A stretch of 64,000 nucleotides of DNA from Heterocephalus glaber (GCF_000247695.1 NW_004624801.1:6422317-6486316); one strand, 5' to 3'; numbered from the stretch's first letter, positions 22,097 to 33,958 are shown. Made by a program: numbers and translations. Notes: generated by a model not told the origin, from the sequence alone.

Positions 22097-22830
22097 GGAG
22101 ATACGGAAAGCTAGAGAGACCTGGCGTTTTCGTAGCTCCGGAAACAGAAGGGAGCCAAGATGGTTTACATCTCGAATGGACGAGTGTTGGACAGTCAGAG
22201 TCAGTCCCCGTGGAGACTAACACTAATAACAGATTTCTTCTGGGGAATAGCTGAGTTTGTGGTTTTGTTTTTCAAAACTCTGCTCCAGCAAGATGTGAAA
22301 AAAGGAAGAGGCTACAGAAACTCATCTGATTCCAGATACGGTGATGGAAGAGGGCCCCCAGGAAACCCTCCCCGGAGAATGGGTCCAACCAATCATCTTC
22401 AAGGTCCCAGTCCTCCTCCAATGGGTCGTGGGTGAGGAAGGTAAATGTCTGCTGTAGGAAGCAGACAACTAGACATGCACATTCATAGCAGAAGGAAACC
22501 ATCAGAAAGTGGAGCGCTGACAGTGCTGGACAAGTAGATGAGTGTGTGTGTCACCACAGGGATTGCTCTGTGTTCTCACAGATGAATGAGGTCATGCCAG
22601 GAAAACTCTGCAGAGATCTGGCCTGACCCATAATATGCAGTTCTATCGATGCATATGTTTGTCTCATTGTCGTTTTTGTATAGTTGATTAAGGTATTGAT
22701 ATAATTTTAATAAATATTTTTAGGTTGCATACTGACCCTTCATCTTTATATAATTAAGTCACAGAAGCTCTGACCCTGGAGAAAATAAATAAAAGCCTGT
22801 GTGTTTAGTACTGAAAAAAAAAAAAAAAAA
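22097..22830 (+). pseudogene. SELENOK: SELENOK (selenoprotein K) processed retrocopy with intact frame
   Basis: Intronless copy of the mRNA for selenoprotein K, an ER membrane protein used in protein quality control and palmitoylation. The frame opens at 22160 (MVYISNGRVLDSQSQSPWRL), keeps the membrane segment (ITDFFWGIAEFVVLFFKTLL) and reaches an in-frame TGA at 22433-22435. Gly, Arg and a TAA at 22442-22444 follow, exactly the layout of the selenocysteine end of the parent. Around 11 changes against human were counted by eye, several in conserved basic sites. A SECIS-like hairpin is at about 22586-22630. AATAAA-type signals at 22782-22793, an A-run to 22830 and a 16-bp duplication agaaatatatactgag (22081-22096, 22835-22850) prove L1-style retroposition. 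I call it a pseudogene, with some chance of being an expressed retrogene. Confidence 0.92.
22586..22630 (+). other. SECIS-like hairpin in the SELENOK retrocopy
   Basis: ATGA, then ggtcatgccag, a loop starting with AAAA, and ctggcctgacc, which pairs back at ten of eleven positions. This fits the selenocysteine insertion element of the parent 3' UTR. Whether the non-Watson-Crick quartet is intact cannot be settled by eye. Confidence 0.65.
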
Positions 22831-22851
22831 GAAAAGAAATATATACTGAGG

Positions 22852-22944
22852 AGGGCCGGGGATTTAGTTCAGTAGTTACGGCGCCTGTCTTGAAAGCACA
22901 AGGACCTGAGTTCGATCCCTGGTACCAAAAAAAAAAAAAAAAAA
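22852..22944 (+). repeat. ID SINE directly after the SELENOK retrocopy
   Basis: It used the 3' duplication of the retrocopy as its own target: a third copy, agaaatatatgctgag, lies at 22948-22963. Confidence 0.93.
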
Positions 22945-23232
22945 GAAAGAAATATATGCTGAGGTATTGACAGATGGAACAATAGGATATATGGAATTTA
23001 TTAAAAATCCCATATTTATAGTCAAGTTTGGGCTATAAGTGAGGAGTGGGTAGAGGATACAGATGAAATAAAATTGGCTAATTATTATTGTATCCGCAAA
23101 ATGGATTCATGGGGTTCATTACACCATTCTCTCTACTTCTAGACATGTTTGAAATTTTCCATAAAAATGAAGTTTTTATCTTTCCTACATCTGAAATATA
23201 CTTCATTTGGTATTTTAGAAATATAACTAATC

Positions 23233-23330
23233 CGGGGCCAGGGATTTAGCTCAGTGGTTTTGCCGCCTGCTGTGCAAGCACAAGGACCCGAGTTCGATCC
23301 TTGGAACCAAAAAGAAAAAAAAAAAAAAAA
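23233..23330 (+). repeat. ID SINE
   Basis: Flanked by agaaatataactaat on both sides (about 23217 and 23344), with a long A-tail. Confidence 0.92.
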
Positions 23331-23379
23331 GAAAAGAAAAAGTAGAAATATAACTAATTCATTAACTTGAATTAAAATT

Positions 23380-23495
23380 TAAAAAGCTGTGTGGAGTAGT
23401 GTATCCCTGTTATCCCAGCTACTGGGGAGACTGAGGCAGGAGAATCCCAAGATTGAGGCCAGCTTGGGCAATATTAGCAAGCATCATCTAAAAAA
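23380..23495 (+). repeat. B1-like SINE, diverged
   Basis: 'gttatcccagctactgggga' and 'gaggcaggagaatcccaaga'. Confidence 0.65.
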
Positions 23496-23499
23496 ATTT

Positions 23500-25090
23500 T
23501 AATTAAAACATTATATATATATGGTTTTGCAAAACCAAGAGATCAAAACTCCAAGTACTCTATGTTCTGAAACAATCATGTGTAAGCAGCTTTTGCAAAA
23601 ATACATTTTCACTAAAACCAGTTTAGTTCTCAGTATCTGAAACTGCATGAATTTCAATCAAGTTCCCAAGAAATTTTATTAGATATTCTAATTGTGTATC
23701 AGAGGCCGGTTTTGTCATTTCAATCAAAATCATTTGTAGATGATTAATGACTTTATGAAAAAACGCAATTATGAAAATTATTCCAGTTGTATGTCAAGAA
23801 TTTCTAAAAAGGCAAATTTGTGCACTGAATGGAGGCTGAGTGGAAAGTGAGTTTGCAGAAAGAAAACACAGTTGACGACTGCCTTTTGAAATGAGCTGGG
23901 ATGTTCTGGATCAGTTAGAAAATGGATTAGCATTTGTGATTCACACAATTAGAGCCTGATGCCTTTCAGAATTTAAAAAGTTTCTTTTTTGTATTCTTTC
24001 TATAGACCTACTGATGGGATGATTTTTTTCAACTTCTTAAAAATGCCAACTTAAAAAATGTTTTGTCATAAATCAGAAACTAATTTTGACAATAGATCAT
24101 TGATTTGCCTACTTGCATTACATGGTGCAATTGATAAAATTTTGCATAATTATAATTGGTCTTGCTAACAAAAATGTTAAAATTATGAAACTTAAAACTT
24201 TTTCATTAATCTCAATTGTGCTGCTGTAACATTGCATGTCTTGTAACTCATTATTTCAAAATAAATCATAATGATTTATTCTTTTCTTGATATTCTTTTT
24301 CTATCTATGATAATTATATTACCATTATTCAGAGGGATTTTTATGTTGGTTTGGAATCCAGGTTGAGTCCATTTGCCAACTCAATCCTAAATATTTCTCA
24401 ACTCTGTACCCATCTCTGGCCTGATTCCTAGTGCTTCATGCCACTTGGATTATGATTGTCCTCTAGTGCACTCCTTGCTTCCCATCCAGTCCTTCCAAGT
24501 TCACCTTCCCCTCCAGCAAGGTGCTACAGTGGTTTATACAAAATGCAGATCTGACCAAATCTCTCTTCTGCTCAATTTGCAGTGGCCACAAACCACCGAC
24601 AGCAATTACTCAGTTTTGAGTATACAAAAGGAGAAGCCCTGAACTCCACTTTGAGAAATTCTGCATTAGCAGTTAGGTACAACATGCCAGTGTGGGAAAC
24701 TGCTAATAATCATAAATACAAATGTGGAAACTGAAACCTTGTGACAATACTTTATTGTATTCTTGACCAAGTAATTTATTATACTTCTTAAGATCTCCCA
24801 GAAGCTGACTACTAAATTATTCTTGAGGAGGCAAGAAACAAAAACCAATTTATACTATAGAACCTTCAAAGTTGTTAAGAATTATTGACATTTTGCACCT
24901 CTGAAAATAGGATGAGAGTGTAAATTAAAAGAAGGATTGGTAGAAATTTATTTAAGGAGATTCGTTTCCACATTAAACTTTTAAAAGAATATTATTAAAC
25001 TCCCAACTGAACACTCCTCTTTGACTTCCTATATAATGAGAACGGATTAAGCACATCTAATTATGTTCCCACCTGAAATCCCACTGAAAT
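23500..25090. other. AT-rich intergenic stretch
   Basis: No gene or clear RNA. 24440-24630 resembles a diverged L2 ('gcagatctgaccaaatctct'). 24840-24985 and 25440-25580 share a diverged repeat of about 140 bp (tatactatagaaccttcaaa against tatactacagaatcttcaaa). Confidence 0.5.
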
Positions 25091-25109
25091 GGTAATGTCG
25101 AGGGTTTTT

Positions 25110-25312
25110 GCCTTTTTTGTTTTACCGGGACTTGAACCCAGGGCCCTTCACACTGAGCCACTTCCCCAGCCCAGCCCTTTCTTATTTTTTATTTTGAGAT
25201 ATGGTCTCACTAAGTCAATAAATTGCCCAGAAAGAACTTGGACTTGTGACATTCTTGTCTCAGCTTGCCAGAGGGCTGGCGTTAGGGCCGTGGGCCACCA
25301 CACCAGCTTACG
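25110..25312 (-). repeat. B1-ID dimer SINE
   Basis: Reverse ID half ('cagggcccttcacactgagc') plus reverse B1 half. It separates the two 140-bp related pieces at 24840 and 25440. Confidence 0.7.
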
Positions 25313-25614
25313 GATTCTTAAAAGCACAAGCTAAGAATGTTGGGGAGGATAGGACAACATCGCTCAGAACTTAAAAACAGAAGGATAAGAGGTAATTGAT
25401 TTAACATCTCCAGAGAGCTGGATATTAAACTATTAGTGAGGAGCTGGAAACAAACTGATTTATACTACAGAATCTTCAAAATGGTTAGGAATTGTTGACA
25501 TTTTGCATCTCTGGAAATAGCATCAGGATGTGAACGAAACAAAGATCAGTAGACATCTACTTAAAGGAATTCCTTTCCACACACTATTTACCCACTTGAC
25601 TGCCCCTCCCAACC

Positions 25615-26030
25615 TTGGTATTTTAGTCTGTTTTGTGTTTCTGTAAAAAAGAATACCTGAGGCTGGGTGACTCATAAAGTAATGAGGTATTTAGCCCACA
25701 GTGCTGGAGATTCCAGAGTGTGTTACCCACATCTGTTTGGCTCAGGCGAGGGTCTCCTGGCAGCTGGCATCACAATGATGGGAGCCCGGGAGGAAGAGAT
25801 CGCTTAGAGACAGGAAGCCAGGGCTCAAGGGGAGGCACCAGCTGCATTATAACAACCTACTGTCTCGGGACCTAATCTACTCCACTAATCCCTCATGAGG
25901 GCAGTGCTCCTGAGACCTAATCATCTCCCACTAGGTCTCACCTCTTAAAGGTCCATTACCTCTCAATACTATGATGTTGGGGATCAAGAGTCCAGCAAGT
26001 GAACCTTTGGGGGACAAACCATAGTACCTG
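25615..26030 (-). repeat. MST-type MaLR LTR
   Basis: Runs 'tagtctgttttgtgtttctg' .. 'acctgaggctgggtgactca' .. 'ggggacaaaccatagtacct', the reverse of a full MaLR LTR. Confidence 0.8.
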
Positions 26031-26281
26031 GCAAAAGACCTGGAGTTAGAGTCTTGATTCAGCAGTTGAAGATGCAGTATGTTAACGAGGACAGGTGTAT
26101 TAAGGGGATATATCAATAACGAATGCTTCCAGAAAGGAGGATAAAGAAGATAAATGGATGGAAAACAGTAGAAAAAAATAAGAAAAACTAGAGGACACAT
26201 AAAAAAGACCCAATGCCCAAATAATAGAAATTCCAGAAAGAGAGAAAATGGCAGGATTATGAAAAATCAATGCAAATAATT

Positions 26282-26445
26282 CATTCAGGCATGGTGGTGC
26301 ATGCCTGTAAACCCACTCCCCTACTCTTGAGGCTGAGGCAGGAATATCACCGAGTTGGAGGCTAGCCGGGGTTACATAGTGAGTTCAAGGCTAGCCTGAA
26401 CTACATACATAGTGCAATCCTGTCTCAAAATACAAAAACAAAGAA
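26282..26445 (+). repeat. B1-like SINE with (GAAA)n tail
   Basis: 'aggcatggtggtgcatgcct' to 'caatcctgtctcaaaatac'. The tail has grown into GAAA repeats up to 26488. Confidence 0.85.
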
Positions 26446-26488
26446 AGAAAAAAAGAAAAGAAAGAAAGAAAGAAAGAAAGAAAGAAAA
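26446..26488. repeat. (GAAA)n microsatellite
   Basis: Derived from the B1 tail. Confidence 0.9.
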
Positions 26489-26642
26489 ATTCTATAAAAT
26501 TTTCTATAATCAAAGGACAGGAGTTTCTCAAATGAAAGAGTGCCTGATACCCAAAAATGATTTTACAAGATTCCAGAAAAGAAAAAATAGGTCATATGAA
26601 AAAGATTCAAGAATGGCTTTAGGTTTCTCAAAATAGAGGCTG

Positions 26643-26742
26643 GAGCCGGGGATTTAGCTCAGTGGTTCCATGGCCTGCTTCACAAGCACAAAGTCCCGAG
26701 TTTGATCCCTGGTACCAAAATAAAAAAAAAAAAAAAAAAAAG
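26643..26742 (+). repeat. ID SINE
   Basis: gagccggggatttagctcag body with a long A-tail. The flanks belong to one older repeat ('aagattcaagaatggcttta' left, 'acaacggagcaatgccttga' right), so the ID split it. Confidence 0.92.
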
Positions 26743-27577
26743 TAGTTGGAACAACGGAGCAATGCCTTGAAGACTATGAAGGAAAACTTTCTAACCCAGA
26801 TTTCTATACTTAGCCAAACTATCAATGCAAAGGTGGAACAGGCTTTTTCAGATTTAATATCTTCAAAACTTTTCCTCTCTCATACTCCTTCACAGTAGGA
26901 GGCTTCTGGAAGACTTGCTCAATCAAATGAGAATATAAATTAAGAAGAAGATGTGAGGTACACAAGGGAGATTCAACACAGAAATATGTTACCAGAAAGG
27001 CAGTGAAAAATGAGCCAGGCGAGGAGCACAAGATTGCAGGAGGTCAGAGCTCAGGGAAAAATTTCTTCCTCAAAATAATGAAACAAATGAAATCCTTGGT
27101 GTGAATTAACAGCTGGAGGGGCTATTTAAACAACTGGCAAAAAATTTGGGATAGAATTGTTGATGACTTCATAGAAAACAAAGCAAATCCCCAAACATAA
27201 CTAGTATCAATGTTAGTGTGGGCAAAGTTTTAAGAGAGGAAAAGTAATTGTATGAGGGCCTGCTGTGGATGGGATTTACGTAAGTGTAATTATTTGAACA
27301 CTGAATTCTAATCTATCCAAAATTATGATATGATTAAGCTAGGAGGCAGGAAATGTGCATATGTTTGTTTGTTTTTCTGGTACCAGGGATCGAACATAAA
27401 GAAAGTATCAACATGAAGTATCAAGGCAAGTACGGAATTTAGAAGGTTTGGTAAATACCAAATGGCTCAAATGGAAAAATCTGAAAGCAGTTGACTACGG
27501 GAAAAAGAAATAGCAGGAGAGTGGCTGGGAACTACTGATTTTGAAAAACAACCCTCCTAGAGTCCCAAATTGAACTT

Positions 27578-27656
27578 TTTTTTTTTGGTAGCGGGGATCA
27601 AACTCAGGACCTTGAGCTTGTGAGGCAGGTGCCACCACTGAGCTAAATCCCTGGCC
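27578..27656 (-). repeat. ID SINE
   Basis: Flanked by cccaaattgaactt (27564-27577) and cccaagttgaactt (27657-27670). Confidence 0.92.
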
Positions 27657-27959
27657 CCCAAGTTGAACTTTGTCCTCGGGCCCAGTGCTCAGAGAACAAG
27701 ACCAAATTCTGATGCCTCTCCTTCAAGGTCACCTGCAACCAGAACTTTGCCTACTGCTCTTGTGGTATTCCTGCTCTGTGTCTTCCGTGACACCACCAGC
27801 TCCCTGTAGGTCCACATGAACATGGAGATGTCACACCTGCGCCCCTTTTTGCCTGGCCTCTACTTTTTTTCTGTCTGCCCTCTACCTGCCCTAGCTTCTC
27901 TTTTCCTGCTGTCCTGCGGGTTATTTTTTATCATTCCATTTTGACTCAGCTGTAGTGGG

Positions 27960-28050
27960 GTTTTTTTTGTTTTTTTGGTACCGGGGATCGAACTCGGGTC
28001 CTTGCGCTTTCGCAGCAGGCGGCGAAACCACTGAGCTAAATCCCCGGCCC
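27960..28050 (-). repeat. ID SINE, near consensus
   Basis: cagctgtagtg on both sides. The internal sequence (ggtaccggggatcgaactcg) is almost the consensus. Confidence 0.93.
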
Positions 28051-28459
28051 CAGCTGTAGTGTTTTTCAGTGTCTGTCTCTATAGCTCTTTAAACACTTGT
28101 GTTTCCTACTAGGCATCTCATTATACATATGGATCCCGTCACAGTGTATTGCTTCCCACACTGTACCAGTGTTATCGAGGCATACAAACTTCCTCTCTAT
28201 TTAGGTTCCTTTACCTTCTCCCACTGATAATGGAGTTCTCCTAAATGTTTACATCTCTTACAACCACTTTAGACATGTTATAACTTTTGCTTTAACCATC
28301 AACTATCATTTAGAAACTCAAGAGGAGAATTTTGGTCTATTATATTTACTCTTATTTTGATATTCTTCACTGTTCTTTCTTCACTCTGGATGGCCCCTGT
28401 TTCTTTCTTTTATAATTATTTTTTAAGTTTGAAAAACTTTCTATAGTTATTCTTTGGGG

Positions 28460-28552
28460 TTTTTTTGTTTTTTGTTTTTGGTACCAGGGATCGAACTTGG
28501 GACCTTGTGCTTTCAAGGTAGGTGGTGGAACCACTGAGCTAAATCCCTGGCC
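28460..28552 (-). repeat. ID SINE
   Basis: tctatagttattcttt is repeated on both sides (about 28439 and 28553). Confidence 0.92.
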
Positions 28553-28696
28553 CTCTATAGTTATTCTTTCAGGATAGTTCTTCTGGGGACACAGATCTCG
28601 TCCTCTTGTCTACACTCTGTTCTGCTTCTCTGTCAGTCTACCCCTGGGCCTTAATTCCTGCAGCTATAGAAACATTTTCATGGAGTGAGAAATAAT

Positions 28697-29163
28697 GTAA
28701 GAAACTTAAAGAATAAGACAATGATGACAGTAAAGTTTACATAGCTGAGGCCAGTTGGAAACTCTTTGTCCTGATGAGACAAAAAGCTTGGCTTGCATCC
28801 TCAGTACCTTTATTTATAGTGTAGATAAGGAAACCAGAAAGTGGCTGCCTGATTGGAACAGGGAGAATGGCTAGGGTCTGCAGGAGATAATGCTTGATGT
28901 TTCTCTGGCAAATGGGTGGGAAGGAAGATAGTTCTCTTCTGGGCCAGGCCTTGCTCCACCACGCCCTCCACGGGAGGAGGTGAGTTAGGCCATAGTGATC
29001 TACAGTGCATGGCTCCCAGCACAAATCTGGGAGTGTAAGGCCACTGTCATATTCCTTCAGTATTGCTTCAGCTATTCTGGGCCATTTTAGTGCAGGACCC
29101 AATTTCGTAGAGAGATGAATTGCTCGTGTGGAGCTGACTAGCATCACTCAGTATTGTACACAG
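28697..29163 (-). mobile_element. Candidate ERV LTR
   Basis: On the minus strand a TATAAATAAA box is followed by 'ggtactgaggatgcaagcca', 'ctcatcaggacaaagagttt' and a T-rich end, like the U3-R-U5 of an ERVK-class LTR. The 136-residue frame on this strand has no viral or host match that I recognise. Ends are estimated. Confidence 0.4.
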
Positions 29164-29743
29164 ATACCCGCGACACAAACTCACAGCAATAGCAAAGGGG
29201 GTGGTCTTGAAGCTACAGAATTACAGGAGTCTAGAATGTAGTAATTTTATATAGTTATGATTGAACGCTCCTCTTTACATTGGCTCACATTTTTCTCAAC
29301 TGCAAATGGTGCCACGTACAGTCTGTGTTTGAGCGCATAAGTTTTGATAAACTTTATAATAGACTCATGTATATGTTATGGTATAAATAAATGATCTCTT
29401 ATCTGCAGATATTTTGTACATTCACAACATACCTTTTTATTAATCTTTTGATATTTCTAGGCAACATAGTTCATCTGTGAGCTTTTTCAAATGACTATTA
29501 AATGTCTAAAAGAAACAAATGCACATATAAGTGGGCCCATGTGGTTGAAGGGTCAACTGTATATCTAATAACAGAACTTCAAATATCATGAAGTCATGGA
29601 GCAAGAATTGGCAAAAACTGAAGGGAGAAACATAAATTTTTAAAAGTCAGGTATTAGTTAAACACATACAGTCTAAAGTTAAACGTATACATTCCTTATG
29701 ATGCAGAATTCACCTGTATTTACCCAAGAAATATAAATATATA

Positions 29744-29937
29744 CGGTAATACCTCAGTTCACGAATGTTTTGCAAACAATTCAGTTCTCAAATAAAAGCA
29801 TTGGACAAAATTTTGCTTCCATTCACAAACTCCACATGAGGTGACAAACACAACCACAGCATCTTCCCCACACGAACACAAACACGGACATCTTCCTCAA
29901 AATCGTAAAACAAAGTTTGTGAACTGAGGTATCACTG
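29744..29937. mobile_element. Tc1/mariner-like MITE, copy 1
   Basis: Terminal inverted repeats cggtaatacctcagttcac and gtgaactgaggtatcactg face each other, with TA on each outer side. About 194 bp with no coding capacity. Confidence 0.8.
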
Positions 29938-29989
29938 TATAGACAAAAAGTTTTACAACAATGTTCATAAGAGATTCATTAATAATAGC

Positions 29990-30265
29990 CAGGACTGGGC
30001 ATGGTGGCACACACCTGCGGACCAAGCAGTCATGAGGCTGAGACCCAAGGATCACCTGTAAGTTCGAGGCCAGCCTGGGCTACATGTCAAGACAATATTT
30101 TTATTTATTTATTTATTTTTGGTACCGGTATCGAACTCGAGGTCCTTGCGCTTGTGTAGCAGGCAGCAAAACCACTGAGCTAAATCCCCATAGCCTGGGC
30201 TACATATGAGTTCAAGGTCAGACTGAACTACATAGTGAAACCCTGTCTCAAAAAAAAAAAAAAAA
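29990..30265 (+). repeat. B1-like SINE split by an ID insertion
   Basis: The B1 head (gggcatggtggcacacacct) and tail (gactgaactacatagtgaaa) are separated by a reverse ID. Confidence 0.85.
30106..30192 (-). repeat. ID SINE nested in B1
   Basis: Reverse ID with an (ATTT)n run at its tail. agcctgggctacat is repeated on both sides. Confidence 0.9.
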
Positions 30266-30841
30266 AAAGCCAGAAATGGGAAACAACGTAAACATTCATC
30301 AGTGAGAGAGTAAGTAAAAATTGTGCAGTGTATTCGTGCAATGGAATAATAAATACTTACACAGATCTTTTGCAAAAGGGAACAGGACCAAGAGATAGAA
30401 TGAGGGGGAGGGAAGAGATGGGAAGGGAAAATAAGAAGAACTAAGATGTGTTATGCGGATTGTAGATGTATCAGTTTCCCATGATGAGTTTAATCACTGT
30501 GTCCTGAAAATATGTACCAATAAAAATAGAAATAGAAACTTAAAATAGGAACAAACTATGACACATGCAATCACAGAAAATATATACAGTATGATCATAT
30601 TTTTTATGAAGTTTGAGAACAGTCAAAACTAATGCACTGAAAGAAATGGGAGTAGTGGCTGTCTGTAGGAATGGTAGATTGATTGGAAGATTACAAGGAA
30701 ATGGAACTGTCTATGATGGGGTTTGGATTACATGGGTACATATCATCAAATGAATTAAATCATACAGTAAGATCTCTGTCTTCTACTGTATATAAATTGT
30801 TACTTAATTTTAATATGGGATGGCAAAAAGCAATCAGTGTA

Positions 30842-30935
30842 GGGCCGGGGATTTAGCTCAGTGGTTTTGCTGCCTGCTGCACAAGTGCAAGGACCCGAGT
30901 TCGATCCCCGGTACCAAAAAAAAAAAAAAAAAGAG
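30842..30935 (+). repeat. ID SINE
   Basis: Flanked by aagcaatcagtgtag and aagcaatcaatgtag. Near consensus, with a GAGA tail end. Confidence 0.93.
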
Positions 30936-31344
30936 AGAGAGAAAGCAATCAATGTAGTAATTCACATTAACAAGAAAAAGAAAATATGATTATCTCAATT
31001 AAATGCATTTTCAAATGCAGAAAATGCATTTGACAAAATTGAATACTGATACATGATTTTTAAAATTTTTAGCAAGCTAGTAATAGAGGAGAGCTTCTTA
31101 AATCTGATAAAGAACAGCTACCCTCAAAAAAAGGTCAGCAACAATTATCATTCAGAATGACAGAATATTAAAGACATTCCTCTAGAGAATAGGAAAAAGA
31201 TAAAAATATCAGCTCTTTTCACTACTATTTGATATTACATTGGATTGCTAGTGCAGCAATAAGGAAAGAAAAAAAGACATAAAATGGATAAGGATTGGAA
31301 CATGATTGTACATATGGAAAATCCAAAATAATCTATAAAATATT

Positions 31345-31440
31345 ATCATTTTCTAGTTTGTTGTGGTGGCATACACATGGAGGCTGAGGCAGGAGTATAT
31401 CTGGAGCTTAGGAGTTCAAGGCCAGCCATGGTATAATAAA
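31345..31440 (+). repeat. B1-like SINE fragment
   Basis: 'ggtggcatacacatggaggc' with the first 30-40 bases of the left monomer shortened. Confidence 0.6.
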
Positions 31441-31704
31441 ACAATTCTTTTTATATGGTGCTAGGGCATCAAACCCAGTGCCTCGAGCATGCTAGAGTAT
31501 TATAATTAATAAGTGAATCCATCAAGATCTTTAGGCATTAAGTCAACTAAACAAATCATTGTGTTTTTACGTGTCAGCAACTAACAAAGAAATTATTTTT
31601 TTAATATGCGGTCTCACTGTGTTGCCTCAGCCCCCCGAGTAGCTGGGACTATAGGCGTGGCTCACCACACTTGGCTGAAGAAATTAAATTTTACAAACAA
31701 CATT

Positions 31705-31855
31705 GTTGCCAGGCATGGTGGGACATCCATACAATCCCAGCTGCACTCAGGAGGCTGAGGCAGGAGGATCAAAAGTTTGAAACAAGCCTGGGCTATGTAG
31801 CAAGTTTAAGACGAGCCTGAACTATATATCAAGACCCCGTCTCAAAACAAAACCA
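31705..31855 (+). repeat. B1-like SINE
   Basis: 'gccaggcatggtgggacatc' to 'aagaccccgtctcaaaac'. A reverse B1 fragment lies at 31600-31680 just before it. Confidence 0.8.
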
Positions 31856-32433
31856 TTGTTTATAATAATGTCGAAAAGTGCCAGACATGTAGGAATAAAT
31901 CTAAGGAAAAGGGTGCCCAACTCTATACTGAAAACTGTAAAACTTTATTGAGACATTAAAGAACCACAATACATTGAACTATATGTTAATATTCATGAAT
32001 TGAATGATTCCATTCAGTTAAAACACAACATCTATCTGAATTAATCAACAGGTTTAATGTGACCCTAATCCGATCCCAACAAGTTTTCTTGTAGAAATCA
32101 AAAAGCTGATTGTAAAATGCATGTGGAAATCCAAATGGCCCAGAATACCTGAAGCAATAATGACAGCGGCCTTACACTCCCAGAGTTGCAAATGTTAAGG
32201 CCCAGGGGTAGACTGACAGAGGAGCAGAACAGAGTGCAGACAAGATAAGAAATCTGTGTCCCCAGAACTGTCAGGCTTCCTGGCCCCAAAGCCCACAGCT
32301 CTCAGACCTCCTGTTTGGCAGCACCCTGCTCCCCTGACTATGGCTGAGAGTTCTAGAGGCTTAGCAGGTACCAGAAGGTTTACTGAGACTGGACGTTTCA
32401 CCCAGCGTTTACGTGTCTATTATACAGTATTTT

Positions 32434-32515
32434 ATTTTTGGGGGTACTGGGGATCGAACTCGGGACCTTGCACTTGCGAGGCAGGCAGTGGAACCACTGA
32501 GCTAAATCCCCGGCC
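32434..32515 (-). repeat. ID SINE
   Basis: acagtattttat and gcagtattttaa flank it. Confidence 0.92.
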
Positions 32516-32579
32516 CCTTATGCAGTATTTTAAATTAATAAATCTAAAACCAATTTTCTTAATTTAAAAACAAATCTAC

Positions 32580-33720
32580 TGGGCTAATATTGAGTTAAAA
32601 AGAACCCTGAAATTCACATACTTGCCGTGCAGTTGGCTATCTGGAATCTGGAGACCTCACCATTCTGCAGTTGTCGAGTAGATAGAGGGAAGGGTCCCCA
32701 CCGCCATGGCAGGTGAAGAGCCCTCTGCCTGCTCGCTGGAGCCAGAACACAGCACAGAGCATAGTCTGTACCTGGCTGCTCTGCCTGGGACTTTTAATCT
32801 GGAGGGATTGAAGTGGAGTTGCAGAGGTGAATGAAGACTTCCTGGACTTGATGCCCTGGGTGGATCAGGAGTCTGCTCGGGTATCAGATACTGGGGCAGC
32901 GACCTAATGGCATCATCTCAGTGGACAACTTCAGTGGCCTTGGAGGCCATCTCAACTGCTTAGTCCTGGGAACACTTATTTGGGTTGAATTTTATACCTC
33001 ATATGAGTGCTGCCTGAAAGACTCATGAAAAGAAGGCATAATTAGAATTGTGTGTCTGTATCTATATCACAGGGGTATAGTGAGGTAGGTGCCAACCAGT
33101 GACCTGCAGCTGGTGCTCGGAGACTTGCACATGCCTGCCCGCCCTCCATCTTCTCTGCTTGAGTCCTCTTGAGGAATCCCATATATGAAACTTTTCCCCA
33201 GAATGCAAGACCAGGCAAGCTCTCCTCCATGTTGCTTGTTTCTAGTGGGAGGCTCCCTCCTCAGCACCAAGACAAGTCCTTACCAGCTTCTTTCCCCCAG
33301 GGAGCCCTGGATCTCAGATGTGCTTGCCAAGCCCTGCCCGCTTGCCTCCATGGCTGCTGTTTGACTTCAGAGAGGTAGCTGGGGAGAGAGGGCCAGGGCC
33401 CAGCCCCAGTCATCATCCCAGGGTCCCTTAGCTTGGCCTCCTTGGATTAGGAAAGGGAGAAAGGAGGACCCCCAAGGAAGAGAATGCTTCCAGACACCTC
33501 TGATGGAGACCCCCAAAAGGCAGTAGAGTAGTTAAGAGGGTGGATTCCAAAGCTCTGCTAGTTACTGTGTGAGTTGGGCCCAGTCACCTAAACTCTTTAC
33601 GCCTCGTTTTCTCTTTGGAACATGGGAATAATTGTACCAGCGTTGTAAGGGTGGCTATACAGATGTTGGCTATTGTGTCCCCACGTAGACCAAAAAGTGA
33701 TATGCTGGGGTCAGACACTG
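32580..33720. other. Intergenic stretch without a recognised gene
   Basis: GC content rises at 33080-33480 but I recognise no exon. 33530-33700 is a MIR ('tactgtgtgagttgggccca', 'gttttctctttggaacatgg'). Confidence 0.5.
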
Positions 33721-33721
33721 G

Positions 33722-33958
33722 ATTTTTTTTTCTAATACTGAGGATTAAACCCAGGGCCTTCGTATTGAGCTGTTATTCCCAGTCCTAGTTTGTTTGTTTA
33801 TTTTTTTGAGACAAGGTCTAGCTTTGAGGATTGCAAGTTCAAATTCAGCTTGGGCAACTTAGTGAGTCAGTGAGACTTTGTCTCAAAATCTAAAAATTTT
33901 TAAAAGGGCTGAGGGTGTAGCTCAGTGCAAAGGCCCTGGGTTCAGTCCCCAGTTTGGG
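33722..33958. repeat. Inverted pair of B1-ID dimer pieces
   Basis: A reverse ID half (33722-33790) with the first B1 bases meets, at about 33823, a forward B1 tail plus ID half (33826-33955). Confidence 0.65.

Larger units (their letters stand above)
30270..32190 (+). repeat. Old L1 pieces
   Basis: ORF2- and 3'-like segments ('gacaaaattgaatactgata', 'attggattgctagtgcagca', 'aatggcccagaatacctgaa'), full of stops and broken by ID and B1 copies. Confidence 0.7.

Noticed and set aside
28737..29147. 136-residue open frame on the minus strand
   Set aside because: It lies in LTR-like sequence and matches no protein I know.
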